Of a DNA stretch of 64,000 nt, positions 46,396-59,206 are shown one piece after another. Both the position numbers and the translations under genes were made by a program. The number at the start of each line of letters is the position of its first letter. The first letter of the stretch is position 1. Source of the stretch: Flavobacterium sp. CF136 (lineage in GTDB: Bacteria > Bacteroidota > Bacteroidia > Flavobacteriales > Flavobacteriaceae). The notes under the pieces are model-generated. The model ran no database searches and had not been told where the DNA came from. It saw only the letters and a list, made by a program, of their open reading frames with translations. The stretch is from NCBI RefSeq assembly GCF_000282055.1, contig NZ_AKJZ01000032.1, positions 39,645 to 103,644 of the forward strand, written 5' to 3'.

Positions 46396-47586
46396 TTAGT
46401 TGATACTTTCTATTTCAACTACTTCATTTGCATCAGCTTTATAATCTACTCCTGCAAATTCAAATCCGAAAAGATTTAAAAAGTCATTTTTATATCCTGC
46501 TAAGTCTCCAATTACAGGTAATGTTTCTGTTGTTGCTTCTAACCAAAGTTTAGCCACTTTTTCCTGAACATCATCACGCATTTCCCAATCGTCGATTCTA
46601 ATTCTTCCTTTTTCATCTACAGGCACTTCTGATCCTTTATATAATCTATCCTGAAACAAACGCTGAATTTGCTCGATACATCCTTCATGAATTCCTTCTT
46701 CCTTCATAATTTTATATAAAAGAGAAATATATAAAGGAATAACAGGAATTGCAGAACTTGCTTGTGTTACCAAAGCTTTATTTACAGAAACATAGGCTTT
46801 TCCTCCTACTGATTTTAAACTATCAGTAATAGTAAATGCAGTAGCTTCTAAATTATCTTTTGCACGGCCAATTGTACCTTTACGGTAAACAGCTTCTGTC
46901 AATGATGGTCCGATATAAGAATAAGCAACTGTTGTAGCTCCTTCTGCTAATAAATTTTCACTTTTTAAAGCATCTATCCACATAGCCCAGTCTTCACCCC
47001 CCATTACAGCAACTGTATTTGTGATATCTTCTTCATTTGCCGGGGCAATAGAAACTTCAGTAACATTTCCTGTATGAAAATCTACTGTTTTATTTGTAAA
47101 TGTTTGTCCGATAGGTTTTAAAACTGAACGATGTAAAACTCCCGTAGTCGGATGCTGACGAACTGGCGAAGCTAAACTGTAAATAATCAAATCAACCTGA
47201 CCTAAATCAGCTTTGATTAAATCTAAGGTCTGTCTTTTTATTTCGTTAGAAAAAGCATCTCCATTAATACTTTTTGCATACAAACCTGCTTTATGGGCTT
47301 CAGCTTCAAAAGCTGCTGAGTTATACCAGCCTGGCGAAGCAGTTTTGCCTTCAACTGGTGGTTTTTCAAAAAATACACCAATTGTAGCTGCATCAGATCC
47401 AAAAGCACTTGTTATTCTTGAAGCCAACCCGAAACCTGTTGAAGCACCAATAACCAGTACTTTTTTTGCTCCGCTTATTGGCCCTTTTGATTTTATATAT
47501 TCTATTTGATTTTTTACATTTTGCTCGCATCCTTTTGGGTGAGATGTCAAACAAATAAATCCTCTCATTCTAGGTTCTATAATCAT
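46396..47586 (-). CDS. fabV: Enoyl-ACP reductase FabV
   Basis: A 396-residue NADH-dependent trans-2-enoyl-ACP/CoA reductase, full length. The N-terminus MIIEPRMRGFICLTSHPKGCE is diagnostic, as are the dinucleotide site VIGASTGFGLASRI and the catalytic block YSYIGPSLTEAVYRKGTIGRAK, with Tyr and Lys eight apart (YxxxxxxxxK). FabV carries out the final reduction of the fatty-acid elongation cycle and is known to be insensitive to triclosan, unlike FabI. It is the last gene of the long minus-strand operon, 18 bases after a small TPR gene. Confidence 0.96.
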   Translation of the reverse strand: MIIEPRMRGFICLTSHPKGCEQNVKNQIEYIKSKGPISGAKKVLVIGASTGFGLASRITSAFGSDAATIGVFFEKPPVEGKTASPGWYNSAAFEAEAHKAGLYAKSINGDAFSNEIKRQTLDLIKADLGQVDLIIYSLASPVRQHPTTGVLHRSVLKPIGQTFTNKTVDFHTGNVTEVSIAPANEEDITNTVAVMGGEDWAMWIDALKSENLLAEGATTVAYSYIGPSLTEAVYRKGTIGRAKDNLEATAFTITDSLKSVGGKAYVSVNKALVTQASSAIPVIPLYISLLYKIMKEEGIHEGCIEQIQRLFQDRLYKGSEVPVDEKGRIRIDDWEMRDDVQEKVAKLWLEATTETLPVIGDLAGYKNDFLNLFGFEFAGVDYKADANEVVEIESIN

Positions 47587-47604
47587 CTTGTAATTTTTAT
47601 TGTA

Positions 47605-48126
47605 TTAATTCAATTTGAGTTTTAATTTTTCAAAAATAGACATTTTATCCTTAACCCTTTTCATGTTGGCATCCATATTGTCTATAAAATTTGGGTTCAG
47701 GGCATTTTTCTTTGCCAATTTATAATAATTATAAGCCGGGATATACTCGCTTTCATACTCTGCCATTCTCCCTAATTCACTATTAAAAGAAGAATGATCA
47801 ACATTTTCTAAATTTTGCATTGTAAAATTAATATGCTCTTTTGCCTCAGCATACCGACCAATATCAATAAGCAGATAAGTATAATTTAAATAAGGTGCAG
47901 GATATTTTGGCTCGAATTTCATAGCCAGTTTATAATGATAAATCCCTTTATCATAATTACTTAACTTATTATAATAAATCCACCCCAGATGATTATGAGC
48001 CTTGCCAAAATCAGGATATTGAGATAATATTTCTTCAAGCATTTCTTTTCCGTCAGCAATATTTCCCTCAGAAATCAATGAATCAGCTTTAATAAATTGA
48101 TTTTCATAAAAACTTAAACTTTCCAT
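47605..48126 (-). CDS. Small tetratricopeptide repeat protein
   Basis: A 173-residue cytoplasmic protein with about four TPR units (EEILSQYPDFGKAHNHLGWIYYNKLSNYDKGIYHYKLAMKF, PAPYLNYTYLLIDIGRYAEAKEHI). No signal peptide. Likely a protein-interaction adaptor; partner unknown. It starts 13 bases after recN and ends 18 bases before fabV, so it shares their transcript. Confidence 0.82.
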   Translation of the reverse strand: MESLSFYENQFIKADSLISEGNIADGKEMLEEILSQYPDFGKAHNHLGWIYYNKLSNYDKGIYHYKLAMKFEPKYPAPYLNYTYLLIDIGRYAEAKEHINFTMQNLENVDHSSFNSELGRMAEYESEYIPAYNYYKLAKKNALNPNFIDNMDANMKRVKDKMSIFEKLKLKLN

Positions 48127-48139
48127 ATTTGAAGTTATG

Positions 48140-49792
48140 TTAATTTAGTAATTCTTTTGCGTGATTTAATGCAGAATCAGAAATATTTGCTCCCGAAAGC
48201 ATTTGGGCAATTTCCAGAATTCTTTCTTCCTGAGCTAATAATTTTAATTCTGATTGTGTATCATCATCAACTGTAGATTTGAAAACTTTGAAATGCGAAT
48301 CCCCTTTTGCAGCTATCTGGGGTAAATGCGTAATCGCAAATATTTGCATGTTATTACTCATTCCTTTCATAATTTCTCCCATTCTGATGGCAATTTCACC
48401 GGAAACTCCTGTATCTATCTCATCAAAAATCAAGGTAGGTAATTTAGAATATTGTGCCAAAATTGCTTTAACTGCCAACATAATACGTGACATTTCTCCA
48501 CCTGAAGCTACTTTTTTCAGCAATCCAAAGTCAGTTCCTTTATTGGCAGAAAACAAAAATTGTAATTCATCCTTCCCATTTTGGAAATAAGTTTCAGATG
48601 GTAAAAGTTCTATTTTAAAACGAACATTCAGCATTCCTAATGTCTCAAGAATTGAAATCAATTGATTTGTTAAAACCGGAATTGCATTCTTTCTATTTTG
48701 GTGAATTGTTGCCGCTAAAGCATCCAATTCTTGTGTTTTTTGTTCAATTAATTGTGACAACACAACTATTTCTTCTTCAATATTGCCAAGTTCAACAACA
48801 GCACTTTCTAAATCAGCCTGAATCTGAAGTAACTCATCAACTGAAATCACCTGATGCTTTTTTTGAAGATTATAAATCAATTGTAACTTTTGATTAGTCA
48901 GTTCTAACTTCTCAGGATCATTTAATAATTTTTCAGAAGCATTTTGTAATTCTCTCGAAATGTCATCAAACTCGATTGCTACACTTGTAATTCTTTCAAA
49001 TAAACTTTGATATTCCGGCGAAAAAAGAGCTATTTTTTGCAATGAAGTTTTAATTTCATTCAGGTTATGAAAAACTCCAAATTGCTCTTCATTAGCAATT
49101 ACCAAAGATTTATCAATTGATTCTTTTATTGTTTCAACATTATTCAGTTTTTCAAAATCAGCTTCCAATTCTTCCTGTTCCCCTGATTTTAATTTAGCTG
49201 AAACCAATTCATTTAACAAAAAAGTATTGTATTCCTGTTCTTTTCCTGAATCACTTTGTTTTTTTAGCAAAGCATTCAGTTTAGATTTATCTGACTTATA
49301 TGTTTTAAGCAATTTTTGATAAGATGAAATTGTTTCGAAATTATTCGCAATAGCATCAATAATTTTAAATTGAACACCTTCTTCCGAAAGCTCCTGAGTT
49401 TGCTGCTGTGAATGAATATCAATCAAAAAAAGGCTTAAATCCTGCAATTCCTGAAGGTTTACCGGGCTATCATTAATAAATGCGCGTGATTTTCCAGAAG
49501 GAAGAATTTCACGCCTAATAATAGTTTCATCTTCATAATCCAGGTCATTTGTCTCAAAAAATTCTTTTAAATTATATTTGGAAATTTCAAATTGTGCCTC
49601 AATCACACATTTTTCTTCTTTATTTTTAAGAGAGGTCAAATCGGCTCTTTTTCCTAAAACCAATCCTAAAGCTCCCAAAATAATTGATTTACCAGCACCC
49701 GTTTCTCCTGTAATTATAGAAAAACCTTTCGAAAAATCTATTGTTAGTTTTTCAATCAGTGCATAGTTTTTAATTGACAGCGAAGTAATCAT
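48140..49792 (-). CDS. recN: DNA repair ATPase RecN
   Basis: A 550-residue SMC-like protein for recombinational double-strand break repair. Walker A GETGAGKSI is at about residue 30, the central coiled-coil arms span about 160-370, the signature KKVASGGEMSRIMLA is near 440 and Walker B LIFDEIDTGVSG is near 470. Length matches E. coli RecN (553). It starts 53 bases after porD, in the same orientation. Confidence 0.96.
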   Translation of the reverse strand: MITSLSIKNYALIEKLTIDFSKGFSIITGETGAGKSIILGALGLVLGKRADLTSLKNKEEKCVIEAQFEISKYNLKEFFETNDLDYEDETIIRREILPSGKSRAFINDSPVNLQELQDLSLFLIDIHSQQQTQELSEEGVQFKIIDAIANNFETISSYQKLLKTYKSDKSKLNALLKKQSDSGKEQEYNTFLLNELVSAKLKSGEQEELEADFEKLNNVETIKESIDKSLVIANEEQFGVFHNLNEIKTSLQKIALFSPEYQSLFERITSVAIEFDDISRELQNASEKLLNDPEKLELTNQKLQLIYNLQKKHQVISVDELLQIQADLESAVVELGNIEEEIVVLSQLIEQKTQELDALAATIHQNRKNAIPVLTNQLISILETLGMLNVRFKIELLPSETYFQNGKDELQFLFSANKGTDFGLLKKVASGGEMSRIMLAVKAILAQYSKLPTLIFDEIDTGVSGEIAIRMGEIMKGMSNNMQIFAITHLPQIAAKGDSHFKVFKSTVDDDTQSELKLLAQEERILEIAQMLSGANISDSALNHAKELLN

Positions 49793-49845
49793 ATAGTTTT
49801 AAAAGTAAAAATTATTGAAGTAGGTAATAAATTGATAAAAATCAA

Positions 49846-50730
49846 TTAATACTTAATTTGTGACCATTTAGTAGAATTCAACGGCGAAACTTTATTTAAA
49901 GTCTCTGTCAAATCTGTAATTGTAATACTTGGCCCTCCAGAAAAAATAGAGACTATTTCGTCTGATTTCGCATCAAAAAATACTCTTGTTAAAAAAGCAT
50001 TTGGTTTAACCGAATTCAATTTACCTATTAACAATAACGAAGATTTAATTTTTTCTTTTGCTCCTTTTAGATCCTGATTCATTATATCCAATCCTGCATG
50101 ATAAGCAAAAGTTGTTTGTCTCAAATCAGAATAAGTTGGAGAAATCATATCATTTATCAGAAAATAACGATTTTGAACACCATCAGACTGACTCCAGCCT
50201 TTAGAGCCTCCTTGCTGGGCTATATTGGCAATATTTTGTGCAGTTTCAAAATAAGAGGTTCCTCCTCCGAACTGAAATGTATCTGCATCAATACCTAAAA
50301 TCATATAACTGTAAAATGATATCACAGAAACCAAATTAGACTCGAAAGAAGTTGGATTGTATAATAAAGGTTCAAACTCTGTATATCTGAAATTAAAATC
50401 TTTATCATTAAAATTGAAAACAGGTGAAGAATAGGTTGAATTATAAATTAATCTTGATGATTGTATTTGGATTGTTCCGCTAAACTGGTCTGAACTATTT
50501 GTAAAAAGTGTAATGTACATCGAACAGTTAATGCGTTCGTTTTGTTTTAAAATTGCCCCGTTCCAATCCGTTTTATTAACAAATTCAGACAATGATGACT
50601 GAAGCGTTTTGTAAACCTGCTGGTTCGGATTTGGCAATCTCTCGGTATTAATTGTTACTGTGCAGCTTAACTGTTGTGCTTGTGCAAAACTAAAAATCAA
50701 AAATGCTAAAAAGACAACTAATTTACGCAT
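49846..50730 (-). CDS. porD: Type IX secretion protein PorD (DUF4835)
   Basis: A 294-residue exported protein with signal peptide (1-18, ending AQAQ). Its start QLSCTVTINTERLPNPNQQVYKTLQSSL and WNGAILKQNERINCSMYITL are typical of the DUF4835 family, which contains PorD of the Porphyromonas secretion apparatus. It is probably periplasmic or outer-membrane associated. It overlaps the end of coaBC by 8 bases and lies in the same operon as bamD, a conserved Bacteroidota neighbourhood as I recall it. The role in T9SS is by family, not shown here. Confidence 0.85.
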   Translation of the reverse strand: MRKLVVFLAFLIFSFAQAQQLSCTVTINTERLPNPNQQVYKTLQSSLSEFVNKTDWNGAILKQNERINCSMYITLFTNSSDQFSGTIQIQSSRLIYNSTYSSPVFNFNDKDFNFRYTEFEPLLYNPTSFESNLVSVISFYSYMILGIDADTFQFGGGTSYFETAQNIANIAQQGGSKGWSQSDGVQNRYFLINDMISPTYSDLRQTTFAYHAGLDIMNQDLKGAKEKIKSSLLLIGKLNSVKPNAFLTRVFFDAKSDEIVSIFSGGPSITITDLTETLNKVSPLNSTKWSQIKY

Positions 50731-51934
50731 AAAAATGTTCTATAACTTTGTTTAAAATATCAACTGCAACAGATTCTTTCGATTTTAAGTCCATTGGTTC
50801 AATTTTAAAATCTTTACTTATAAAAGTAACTTTATTAGTTGGCATTTTAAAACCAGCCCCTTTATCCTGTAAAGAATTTAAAACAATCAAATCTAAGTTT
50901 TTTTTCTGAATTTTCAGCTTGGCATTTTCAATTTCATTTTCAGTTTCCAAAGCAAAGCCAATTAAAAACTGATTTTTTTTGATTTCCCCTAACGATAATA
51001 ATATATCTTTTGTCTTTTCTAATTCAATTGAAAATTCCTGTGAGGTCTTCTTTATTTTTTGCAAAGCTACTTCTTTCGGTCTATAATCTGCAACCGCTGC
51101 GGCTGCAATAGCCACATCAACATCATTAAAATACAAATGACAAGCATCAAACATTTCCTGAGCAGTCATTACATTAACAACCTCAATCGAAGTATTCCTG
51201 ACTTTAAAATTTGTTGGTCCGGAAACCAATATAACCGATGCTCCTAAGTTAGCTGCTTCATTTGCAATATCAAATCCCATTTTTCCTGAGGAATGATTTC
51301 CTATAAAACGCACAGGATCTATAGCTTCGTATGTTGGGCCAGCAGTAATTAGAATTTTTTTCCCTTTTAATGGTAATTTACTTTCTAAATCGGCTTCTAA
51401 GAATGCAATTATATTTTCAGGTTCTGCCATTCTTCCTTCACCCGACAGTCCACTTGCCAATTCCCCATTTTCTGCAGGAATCATACTATTACCAAATTGC
51501 TTTAAAGCAGAAAAACTGGCAATTGTAGAAGGATGTTTGTACATATCCAGATCCATTGCAGGTGCAAAATAAACAGGACATTTGGCTGATAAATAAGTTG
51601 CGATTAAAAGATTATCACAATTTCCATTAGCCATTTTAGACAAGGTATTTGCAGTCGCAGGAGCAATTAGCATTAAATCGGCCCAAAGACCTAATTCAAC
51701 ATGGTTGTTCCATTCTGCATTTTGATCATCTTCATTATAAAATGTAGAATAAACAGGATTTTTTGATAACGTAGATAAAGTAAGTGGGGTTACAAAATCC
51801 TTAGAAGCAGGTGTCATTATCACTTGGACATGTGCACCTGCTTTTATAAAGAGTCGTACTAATGATGCTGTTTTATACGCTGCAATTCCACCGGAAACAC
51901 CCAGTAAAATCTTTTTTCCGTTTAAAACTGACAT
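50723..51934 (-). CDS. coaBC: Bifunctional phosphopantothenoylcysteine decarboxylase / phosphopantothenate-cysteine ligase
   Basis: A 403-residue fusion enzyme of coenzyme A synthesis. The CoaC half (1-185) is an FMN flavoprotein with GVSGGIAAYKTASL, the PASANT-like APATANTLSKMANGNCDNLL (catalytic Cys) and the His-containing substrate clamp. The CoaB half (190-403) has ITAGPTYEAIDPVRFIGNHSSGKMG and the AAAVADYRP ligase motif. It starts 9 bases after rpoZ and overlaps porD. Together with coaE it provides two of the pathway steps within this window. Confidence 0.96.
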   Translation of the reverse strand: MSVLNGKKILLGVSGGIAAYKTASLVRLFIKAGAHVQVIMTPASKDFVTPLTLSTLSKNPVYSTFYNEDDQNAEWNNHVELGLWADLMLIAPATANTLSKMANGNCDNLLIATYLSAKCPVYFAPAMDLDMYKHPSTIASFSALKQFGNSMIPAENGELASGLSGEGRMAEPENIIAFLEADLESKLPLKGKKILITAGPTYEAIDPVRFIGNHSSGKMGFDIANEAANLGASVILVSGPTNFKVRNTSIEVVNVMTAQEMFDACHLYFNDVDVAIAAAAVADYRPKEVALQKIKKTSQEFSIELEKTKDILLSLGEIKKNQFLIGFALETENEIENAKLKIQKKNLDLIVLNSLQDKGAGFKMPTNKVTFISKDFKIEPMDLKSKESVAVDILNKVIEHFYA

Positions 51935-51943
51935 TATACTATA

Positions 51944-52261
51944 TTATTTGTTTGAACCTCTGTGGTATGTTTTACCATCTAACCATTCCTGAACGGCTAA
52001 AGCGTGTGGTTTAGGCAATTTTTCGTAAAATTTAGAAACCTCAATTTGTTCTTTATTTTCAAAAACTTCTTCAAGACTGTCATTATAAGTAGCAAACTCT
52101 TCTAATTTTTCTGTTAATTCTTTTTTGATTTCAGAATTAATTTGGTTTGCTCTTTTAGCCATAATGGTAATTGCCTCATACACATTTCCTGTTGGCTCTT
52201 CAATAACTGTTTTATTGTAAGTTATTGTATTTACAGGAGCATTCGTCTTTTTTAAATCCAT
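51944..52261 (-). CDS. rpoZ: RNA polymerase omega subunit, Bacteroidota type
   Basis: A 105-residue acidic helical protein. GNVYEAITIMAKRANQINSEIKKELTEKLEEF corresponds to the omega motif (YE.. .IA.RA.QI). A Bacteroidota-specific C-terminal extension follows. Its place between bamD and coaBC mirrors the rpoZ-coaBC link common in other bacteria (spoT/gmk/rpoZ/coaBC). It is predicted to stabilise the beta-prime subunit. The match is weaker than for proteobacterial omega, so some uncertainty remains. Confidence 0.8.
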   Translation of the reverse strand: MDLKKTNAPVNTITYNKTVIEEPTGNVYEAITIMAKRANQINSEIKKELTEKLEEFATYNDSLEEVFENKEQIEVSKFYEKLPKPHALAVQEWLDGKTYHRGSNK

Positions 52262-52269
52262 GACTTTAT

Positions 52270-53064
52270 TTATTTAGTAAATTTTTGTAAATCTGTTTCA
52301 ACGCGGGCATTCATTTCGTCCGCCTGTTTTTTGTATTTAGTGTCGCCTTTAAACTTCAATAAATTATTATAAGCTACTTTGGCTACATTTAAACGCTCTT
52401 CCATTTTAGACGGAACGCTGTTTATAGCTAATTGATATGCCGAATCATATTTGTAAAATAAGGCATCTTCTTTAAAAGATGTACCCGGATAATCTGCAAT
52501 AAAATTATCAAAAGCAACCAGTGCTGATTTATAATCTGAAATAGTATTATATCCTTTTGCGTTCTCGTATGCTTTTTTCTCCAGCTTCTCGGTTAATTTC
52601 TTCACTGCTTCATTTGCCTGGGGAAGATATTCTGAATTTGGATAATTATCTATAAATGCCTGAAGTTTATCAAGAGCTTTAACTGTATCCGCCTGATCTA
52701 AACTATAAACAGGTGATAATTTTGAATAACTGTAAGCCCCAAGAAAAGCAGCTTCCTGAACTTTTTCACTTCGTGGATAACCTGAAACAAAGCTTTCAAA
52801 TTGATATCCGGCTAAATAATACTGTTTTGTTTTATAATATGATTGTGAGAACATATAAAATAATTTCTCCGCCTGAGGCTTACCTCTGTATGTTGGTGCT
52901 AATTGCTCAAAAAGCCTGATTGCTTTGTTATATTTCCCTGCATCATACATTTTTGTTGCAATTTCAAATTTTGCAGCAACATCATCATTTTTCAATGCTT
53001 TTTGGTAATCACTACAAGAACAAAAAAGGACAACAACAATTAATAGAGATACTATTTTTTTCAT
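52270..53064 (-). CDS. bamD: Outer-membrane assembly lipoprotein BamD
   Basis: A 264-residue lipoprotein from the ATG at 53064: the lipobox FCSC puts the acylated Cys at residue 17. An upstream in-frame ATG at 53115 would bury the signal behind 17 residues. The body is made of five TPR-type repeats (AGKYNKAIRLFEQLAPTYRGKPQAEKLFYMFSQSYYKTKQYYLAGYQFESFV), as in BamD/YfiO, slightly longer than the usual 245. It is the essential BAM accessory that delivers outer-membrane proteins to BamA. It lies 8 bases upstream of rpoZ. Confidence 0.92.
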   Translation of the reverse strand: MKKIVSLLIVVVLFCSCSDYQKALKNDDVAAKFEIATKMYDAGKYNKAIRLFEQLAPTYRGKPQAEKLFYMFSQSYYKTKQYYLAGYQFESFVSGYPRSEKVQEAAFLGAYSYSKLSPVYSLDQADTVKALDKLQAFIDNYPNSEYLPQANEAVKKLTEKLEKKAYENAKGYNTISDYKSALVAFDNFIADYPGTSFKEDALFYKYDSAYQLAINSVPSKMEERLNVAKVAYNNLLKFKGDTKYKKQADEMNARVETDLQKFTK

Positions 53065-53194
53065 TTTCTTACTTTTATTATGATTTCTTAGACAATTATG
53101 CCAAAGCAAAATCACACCGAAGTTTCGGTGGCAAATTTAGTTATTAATTTAGCTACTACAAAATATTTTTTGGTATAATAAAATACCGTTGCTT

Positions 53195-54082
53195 TTACTC
53201 TGATTTAATGCTGTTTTTTACAAATTTATCGATCCTGCCGGCTAATGATTCATCAACGGAAACCAATGGCAAACGCACTGTATTATCAGCAATACCAAGA
53301 GATTGAAACACATGCTTGATTCCAGCCGGATTACCTTGTTCAAAAATCATATCGATACAATCTGACAAAAAGTATTGTGTTTTAAAAGCCTCATTCACCT
53401 TTCTGTTCAAACCTAAACGAATCATTTCTGAAAATTCTTTGGGAAAACCTTGTCCAATCACAGAAATTACTCCTGCTCCACCGGCCAAAACTATCGGTAA
53501 AGCAATCATATCATCACCGGAAATAACCAAAAAATCTTTTGGGGCGTTTTTAATCAATTGCAGAGCCTGAACTATATCACCTGCAGCTTCTTTTATAGCT
53601 ACAATATTATCAAATTCATTTGCCAGACGAATCACTGTCGACGGCAACATATTACTTGATGTTCTTCCCGGAACATTATATAAAATTACCGGAATTGGAG
53701 ACGCTTCTGAAATTGCTTTAAAATGCTGATAAATTCCTTCTTGCGTAGGTTTATTATAGTAAGGAGAAACAGAAAGAATAGCTTCAAATGCTGAAAAATC
53801 CCTGGTTTTTAATTCCTCAACAATTTGCATCGTATTATTGCCCCCAACTCCAAGAACCAAAGGCAACCTCCCATTATTAACTTCAATTACTGTAGTAATA
53901 ACTAATTCTTTTTCGGCTTGTGTCAGGGTTGCATTTTCTGCAGTTGTCCCCATAACAACAAGATATTCAATTCCCCCGTCAATCGAAAAATTAACAATTC
54001 GCTGTAATGCTTCGATATCAATTGAGTAATCGCTTTTAAATGGAGTGACAAGGGCAACACCAGTTCCTATTAATGATTGCAT
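53195..54082 (-). CDS. dapA: 4-hydroxy-tetrahydrodipicolinate synthase
   Basis: A 295-residue TIM-barrel class I aldolase for lysine and diaminopimelate synthesis. Seen are [10 protein letters not shown], the catalytic Tyr region [14 protein letters not shown] and the Schiff-base lysine in VAIKEAAGD. It supplies meso-diaminopimelate for peptidoglycan. It is the second gene of the long minus-strand operon, 15 bases after the DUF6913-like gene and about 130 bases ahead of bamD (from the 53064 start). Confidence 0.96.
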   Translation of the reverse strand: MQSLIGTGVALVTPFKSDYSIDIEALQRIVNFSIDGGIEYLVVMGTTAENATLTQAEKELVITTVIEVNNGRLPLVLGVGGNNTMQIVEELKTRDFSAFEAILSVSPYYNKPTQEGIYQHFKAISEASPIPVILYNVPGRTSSNMLPSTVIRLANEFDNIVAIKEAAGDIVQALQLIKNAPKDFLVISGDDMIALPIVLAGGAGVISVIGQGFPKEFSEMIRLGLNRKVNEAFKTQYFLSDCIDMIFEQGNPAGIKHVFQSLGIADNTVRLPLVSVDESLAGRIDKFVKNSIKSE

Positions 54083-54097
54083 ATTCTAATTTATATT

Positions 54098-54610
54098 TTA
54101 TTTTATTCTTTTTAAATACTTAAACAATTCTGAAACAAAAAGTTTATAATTTTCTAAAGGAGTATCTATCATCCAATGATTTAAATTTTTATCAATTGAT
54201 GCAAATCCAACTTTAAATTTAGCTTTTGACTTACTGGTTACCAACTTCAAAACCGGTTTCTGAACATCATAATAACCAATCAGAAGATCAAATTCTGTTT
54301 CTGCAAAGTCATTCAGAAAATCTATTGAAACATCTCCTTTCCAGTTTATATGTTTTTTTCCAAAGGTCGGAAGCGCATATGTTTCTTTGTTTTTAAATTT
54401 ACTTCTGTATACAACAATTTCTATCTTGTCAGAATCAATTCCATTAGAAACTAATTCTTTCCTGAGTGCTTCTGAATGCTGAAAATCACTTTCGTCAATC
54501 AGCAACCCAATATTTTGTATGTTGCTCGTAAAAGCTTCATTCTTTACATTCAGTAAATTATTTTTTAATGTTTTTTTTATAAAAAAATACTTTAGATAAT
54601 TTAAAAACAT
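54098..54610 (-). CDS. DUF6913-like protein of unknown function
   Basis: A 170-residue protein with a basic N-terminus (KYFFIKKTLKNNLL) and an alpha/beta region with LLIDESDFQHSEALRKELVSNGI and DLLIGYYDVQKPVLKLVTSKSKAKFKVGF. It is predicted cytoplasmic or membrane-peripheral, without a signal peptide or clear catalytic motif. I recall such proteins next to dapA in Flavobacteriaceae under DUF6913. The role is unknown. It starts the operon running to fabV. A TAATTTTG (-7, minus strand, 54635-54628) lies upstream, but without a -33 at the right spacing. Confidence 0.7.
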   Translation of the reverse strand: MFLNYLKYFFIKKTLKNNLLNVKNEAFTSNIQNIGLLIDESDFQHSEALRKELVSNGIDSDKIEIVVYRSKFKNKETYALPTFGKKHINWKGDVSIDFLNDFAETEFDLLIGYYDVQKPVLKLVTSKSKAKFKVGFASIDKNLNHWMIDTPLENYKLFVSELFKYLKRIK

Positions 54611-54656
54611 AGTACTTTTACCAATTACAAAATTAATTATTTAAGATGCATTTAAG

Positions 54657-55436
54657 ATGGTAAAACTAAAAAAGTATAACGGATTTTTAAAACTTTTTGT
54701 TATATTCTTAACACTTTTTTTTATAATTTCTTGCAGCCAAAAAAATTACACCCTTACTAAGATTGAAGGAAAGCAAATTCCGGTAACTGAAAACAATACT
54801 CAAACTGCTGAAATTGAAAATTTTATTGCCCCTTATCGCAATCATATTAATAAAGATTTAGACAGCGTATTGGCATATTGTCCTGAAACTCTCGATAAAA
54901 GTATGGGAAAATGGCAAACCAATATTGGCAATTTACTGGCTGATGTATGTTTACAAAGAGGAAACCTTGTTTTTAAATCAAGAGAGAAAAAAGATATTGA
55001 TTTATGTCTCCTGAATCACGGAGGTATCAGAGCGATTTTACCAAAAGGGAATGTGACAACCAGAACGGCTTTTGAAATTATGCCTTTTGAAAATAATTTA
55101 GTTGTACTTTCTTTAAAAGGAGAACAGATTTTAGAGATGACATCTTATATTATTAAAGAAAAAAAACCGCATCCTTTGTCAGGAATGACTTTTACTATTG
55201 CAAAAGACAACACTGCAAAAAATATTCTAATCCAGGGAAAACCCCTTGACAGCAACAAGATTTATTATGTAGCTACCAATGATTATTTGGCAAATGGCGG
55301 CGACAGCATGAATTTTTTCTTAAAAAACACTCAGAAATTTGATTTGAATTATAAACTCCGAAATGTATTGATTGATTATTTTAAAGAAACAGACACAATT
55401 CCGATTGTTAAAGACATCCGAATTACTGAAGAATAA
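54657..55436 (+). CDS. Lipoprotein with 5'-nucleotidase C-terminal domain (half of a split UshA-type enzyme)
   Basis: A 259-residue lipoprotein (lipobox IISC, acylated Cys at residue 26) containing only the substrate-binding C-terminal domain of UshA-like 5'-nucleotidases. GNLLADVCLQRG, LLNHGGIRAILPKGNVTTRTAFEIMPFENNLVVLSLKG and the late YYVATNDYLANGGDSM all belong to it. The catalytic metallophosphatase domain is missing here and is encoded by the next gene, 47 bases downstream. I infer that the two products act together on nucleotides at the envelope. Confidence 0.88.
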   Translation: MVKLKKYNGFLKLFVIFLTLFFIISCSQKNYTLTKIEGKQIPVTENNTQTAEIENFIAPYRNHINKDLDSVLAYCPETLDKSMGKWQTNIGNLLADVCLQRGNLVFKSREKKDIDLCLLNHGGIRAILPKGNVTTRTAFEIMPFENNLVVLSLKGEQILEMTSYIIKEKKPHPLSGMTFTIAKDNTAKNILIQGKPLDSNKIYYVATNDYLANGGDSMNFFLKNTQKFDLNYKLRNVLIDYFKETDTIPIVKDIRITEE

Positions 55437-55483
55437 TCTATTGAATCTACAAAAGACTGACAGTTTCGCATAAAATATACACA

Positions 55484-56414
55484 ATGAAAAGAAGAGAATT
55501 CATAGAAAAAACAGCTGCAGGTACAGCCTTATTAAGTTTAGGTTTAGCTCCGCTCTGTTCGGCTGCGCCTCGAGTATCACTAAGCAGTTTTGAAACTGAT
55601 GATATTAAACATCTGACTATTTTACATACCAACGATGTTCATAGTCATATAGACCCTTTTCCTGCTGATGATCCCCGTAATCCCAATAAAGGCGGAGTAT
55701 CTCGTCGTGCAGCGCTTATTGAGAGCATTCGTAAAGAAAACCCAAATGTACTTTTATTGGATGCCGGCGATATTTTTCAGGGAACTCCATACTTTAATTA
55801 TTACGGAGGAGAACTTGAATTTAAATTAATGAGCATGATGAAATATGATGCTTCTACAATTGGAAATCATGATTTTGACAATGGTCTTGATGGATTGTAT
55901 GCTCAAATGCCTCACGCAAGTTTCGAATTTATCAACTCTAATTATGATTTTAAAAATACAATCATGAATGGACTTGTAAAACCATATAAAATTTTTAACA
56001 AAGACGGAATTAAGATTGGTGTTTTTGGATTAGGAATCGAACTTGACGGATTGGTTGATAAAAAAAATTACAAGGAAACTGTTTATAATAATCCTGTGGA
56101 AATAGCACAGGATATGACACAATTATTAAAAAAAGAAGAAAAATGCGACCTGATTATTTGTCTTTCGCATTTAGGATACAAATATAAAGAGGATGATTCT
56201 AAGATTTGTGATTTAAAATTGGCAGAATTAACACAGGATATTGATCTGATTATTGGTGGACATACCCATACCTTTTTAGATAAACCAACGATAGTGAAAA
56301 ATAAAGCGGGTGAAAATGTGTTAGTGAATCAGGTTGGGTGTTATGGAATAAATTTAGGACGAATAGATTTTTACTTCGACAAAAGCAAATCACATACTAA
56401 TGAAGCAAAGTCAA

Positions 56415-56425
<11 letters not shown>
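55484..56425 (+). CDS. Metallophosphoesterase, catalytic half of a split 5'-nucleotidase
   Basis: A 313-residue periplasmic phosphatase with a Tat-like signal (KRREFIEKTAAGTALLSLGLAP). All dimetal motifs are present: HTNDVHSHID, LDAGDIFQG, IGNHDFD, ICLSHLGY and GGHTHTFLD. This is the UshA/YfkN-type catalytic domain alone; its usual C-terminal domain is the preceding gene. Together they should hydrolyse nucleotide 5'-phosphates in the periplasm. Its 3' end overlaps the convergent YhhN-like gene by 11 bases. Confidence 0.92.
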
Positions 56426-59106
<2,681 letters not shown>

Positions 59107-59206
59107 TTAAAATGATACTGATTGTAATTTAGAATAACTGAATATCAAAATTAGGATTATTTTCGTTGAAAAAAATACTAAAAACCGAAAGTTTTAAAAA
59201 ATCAAA

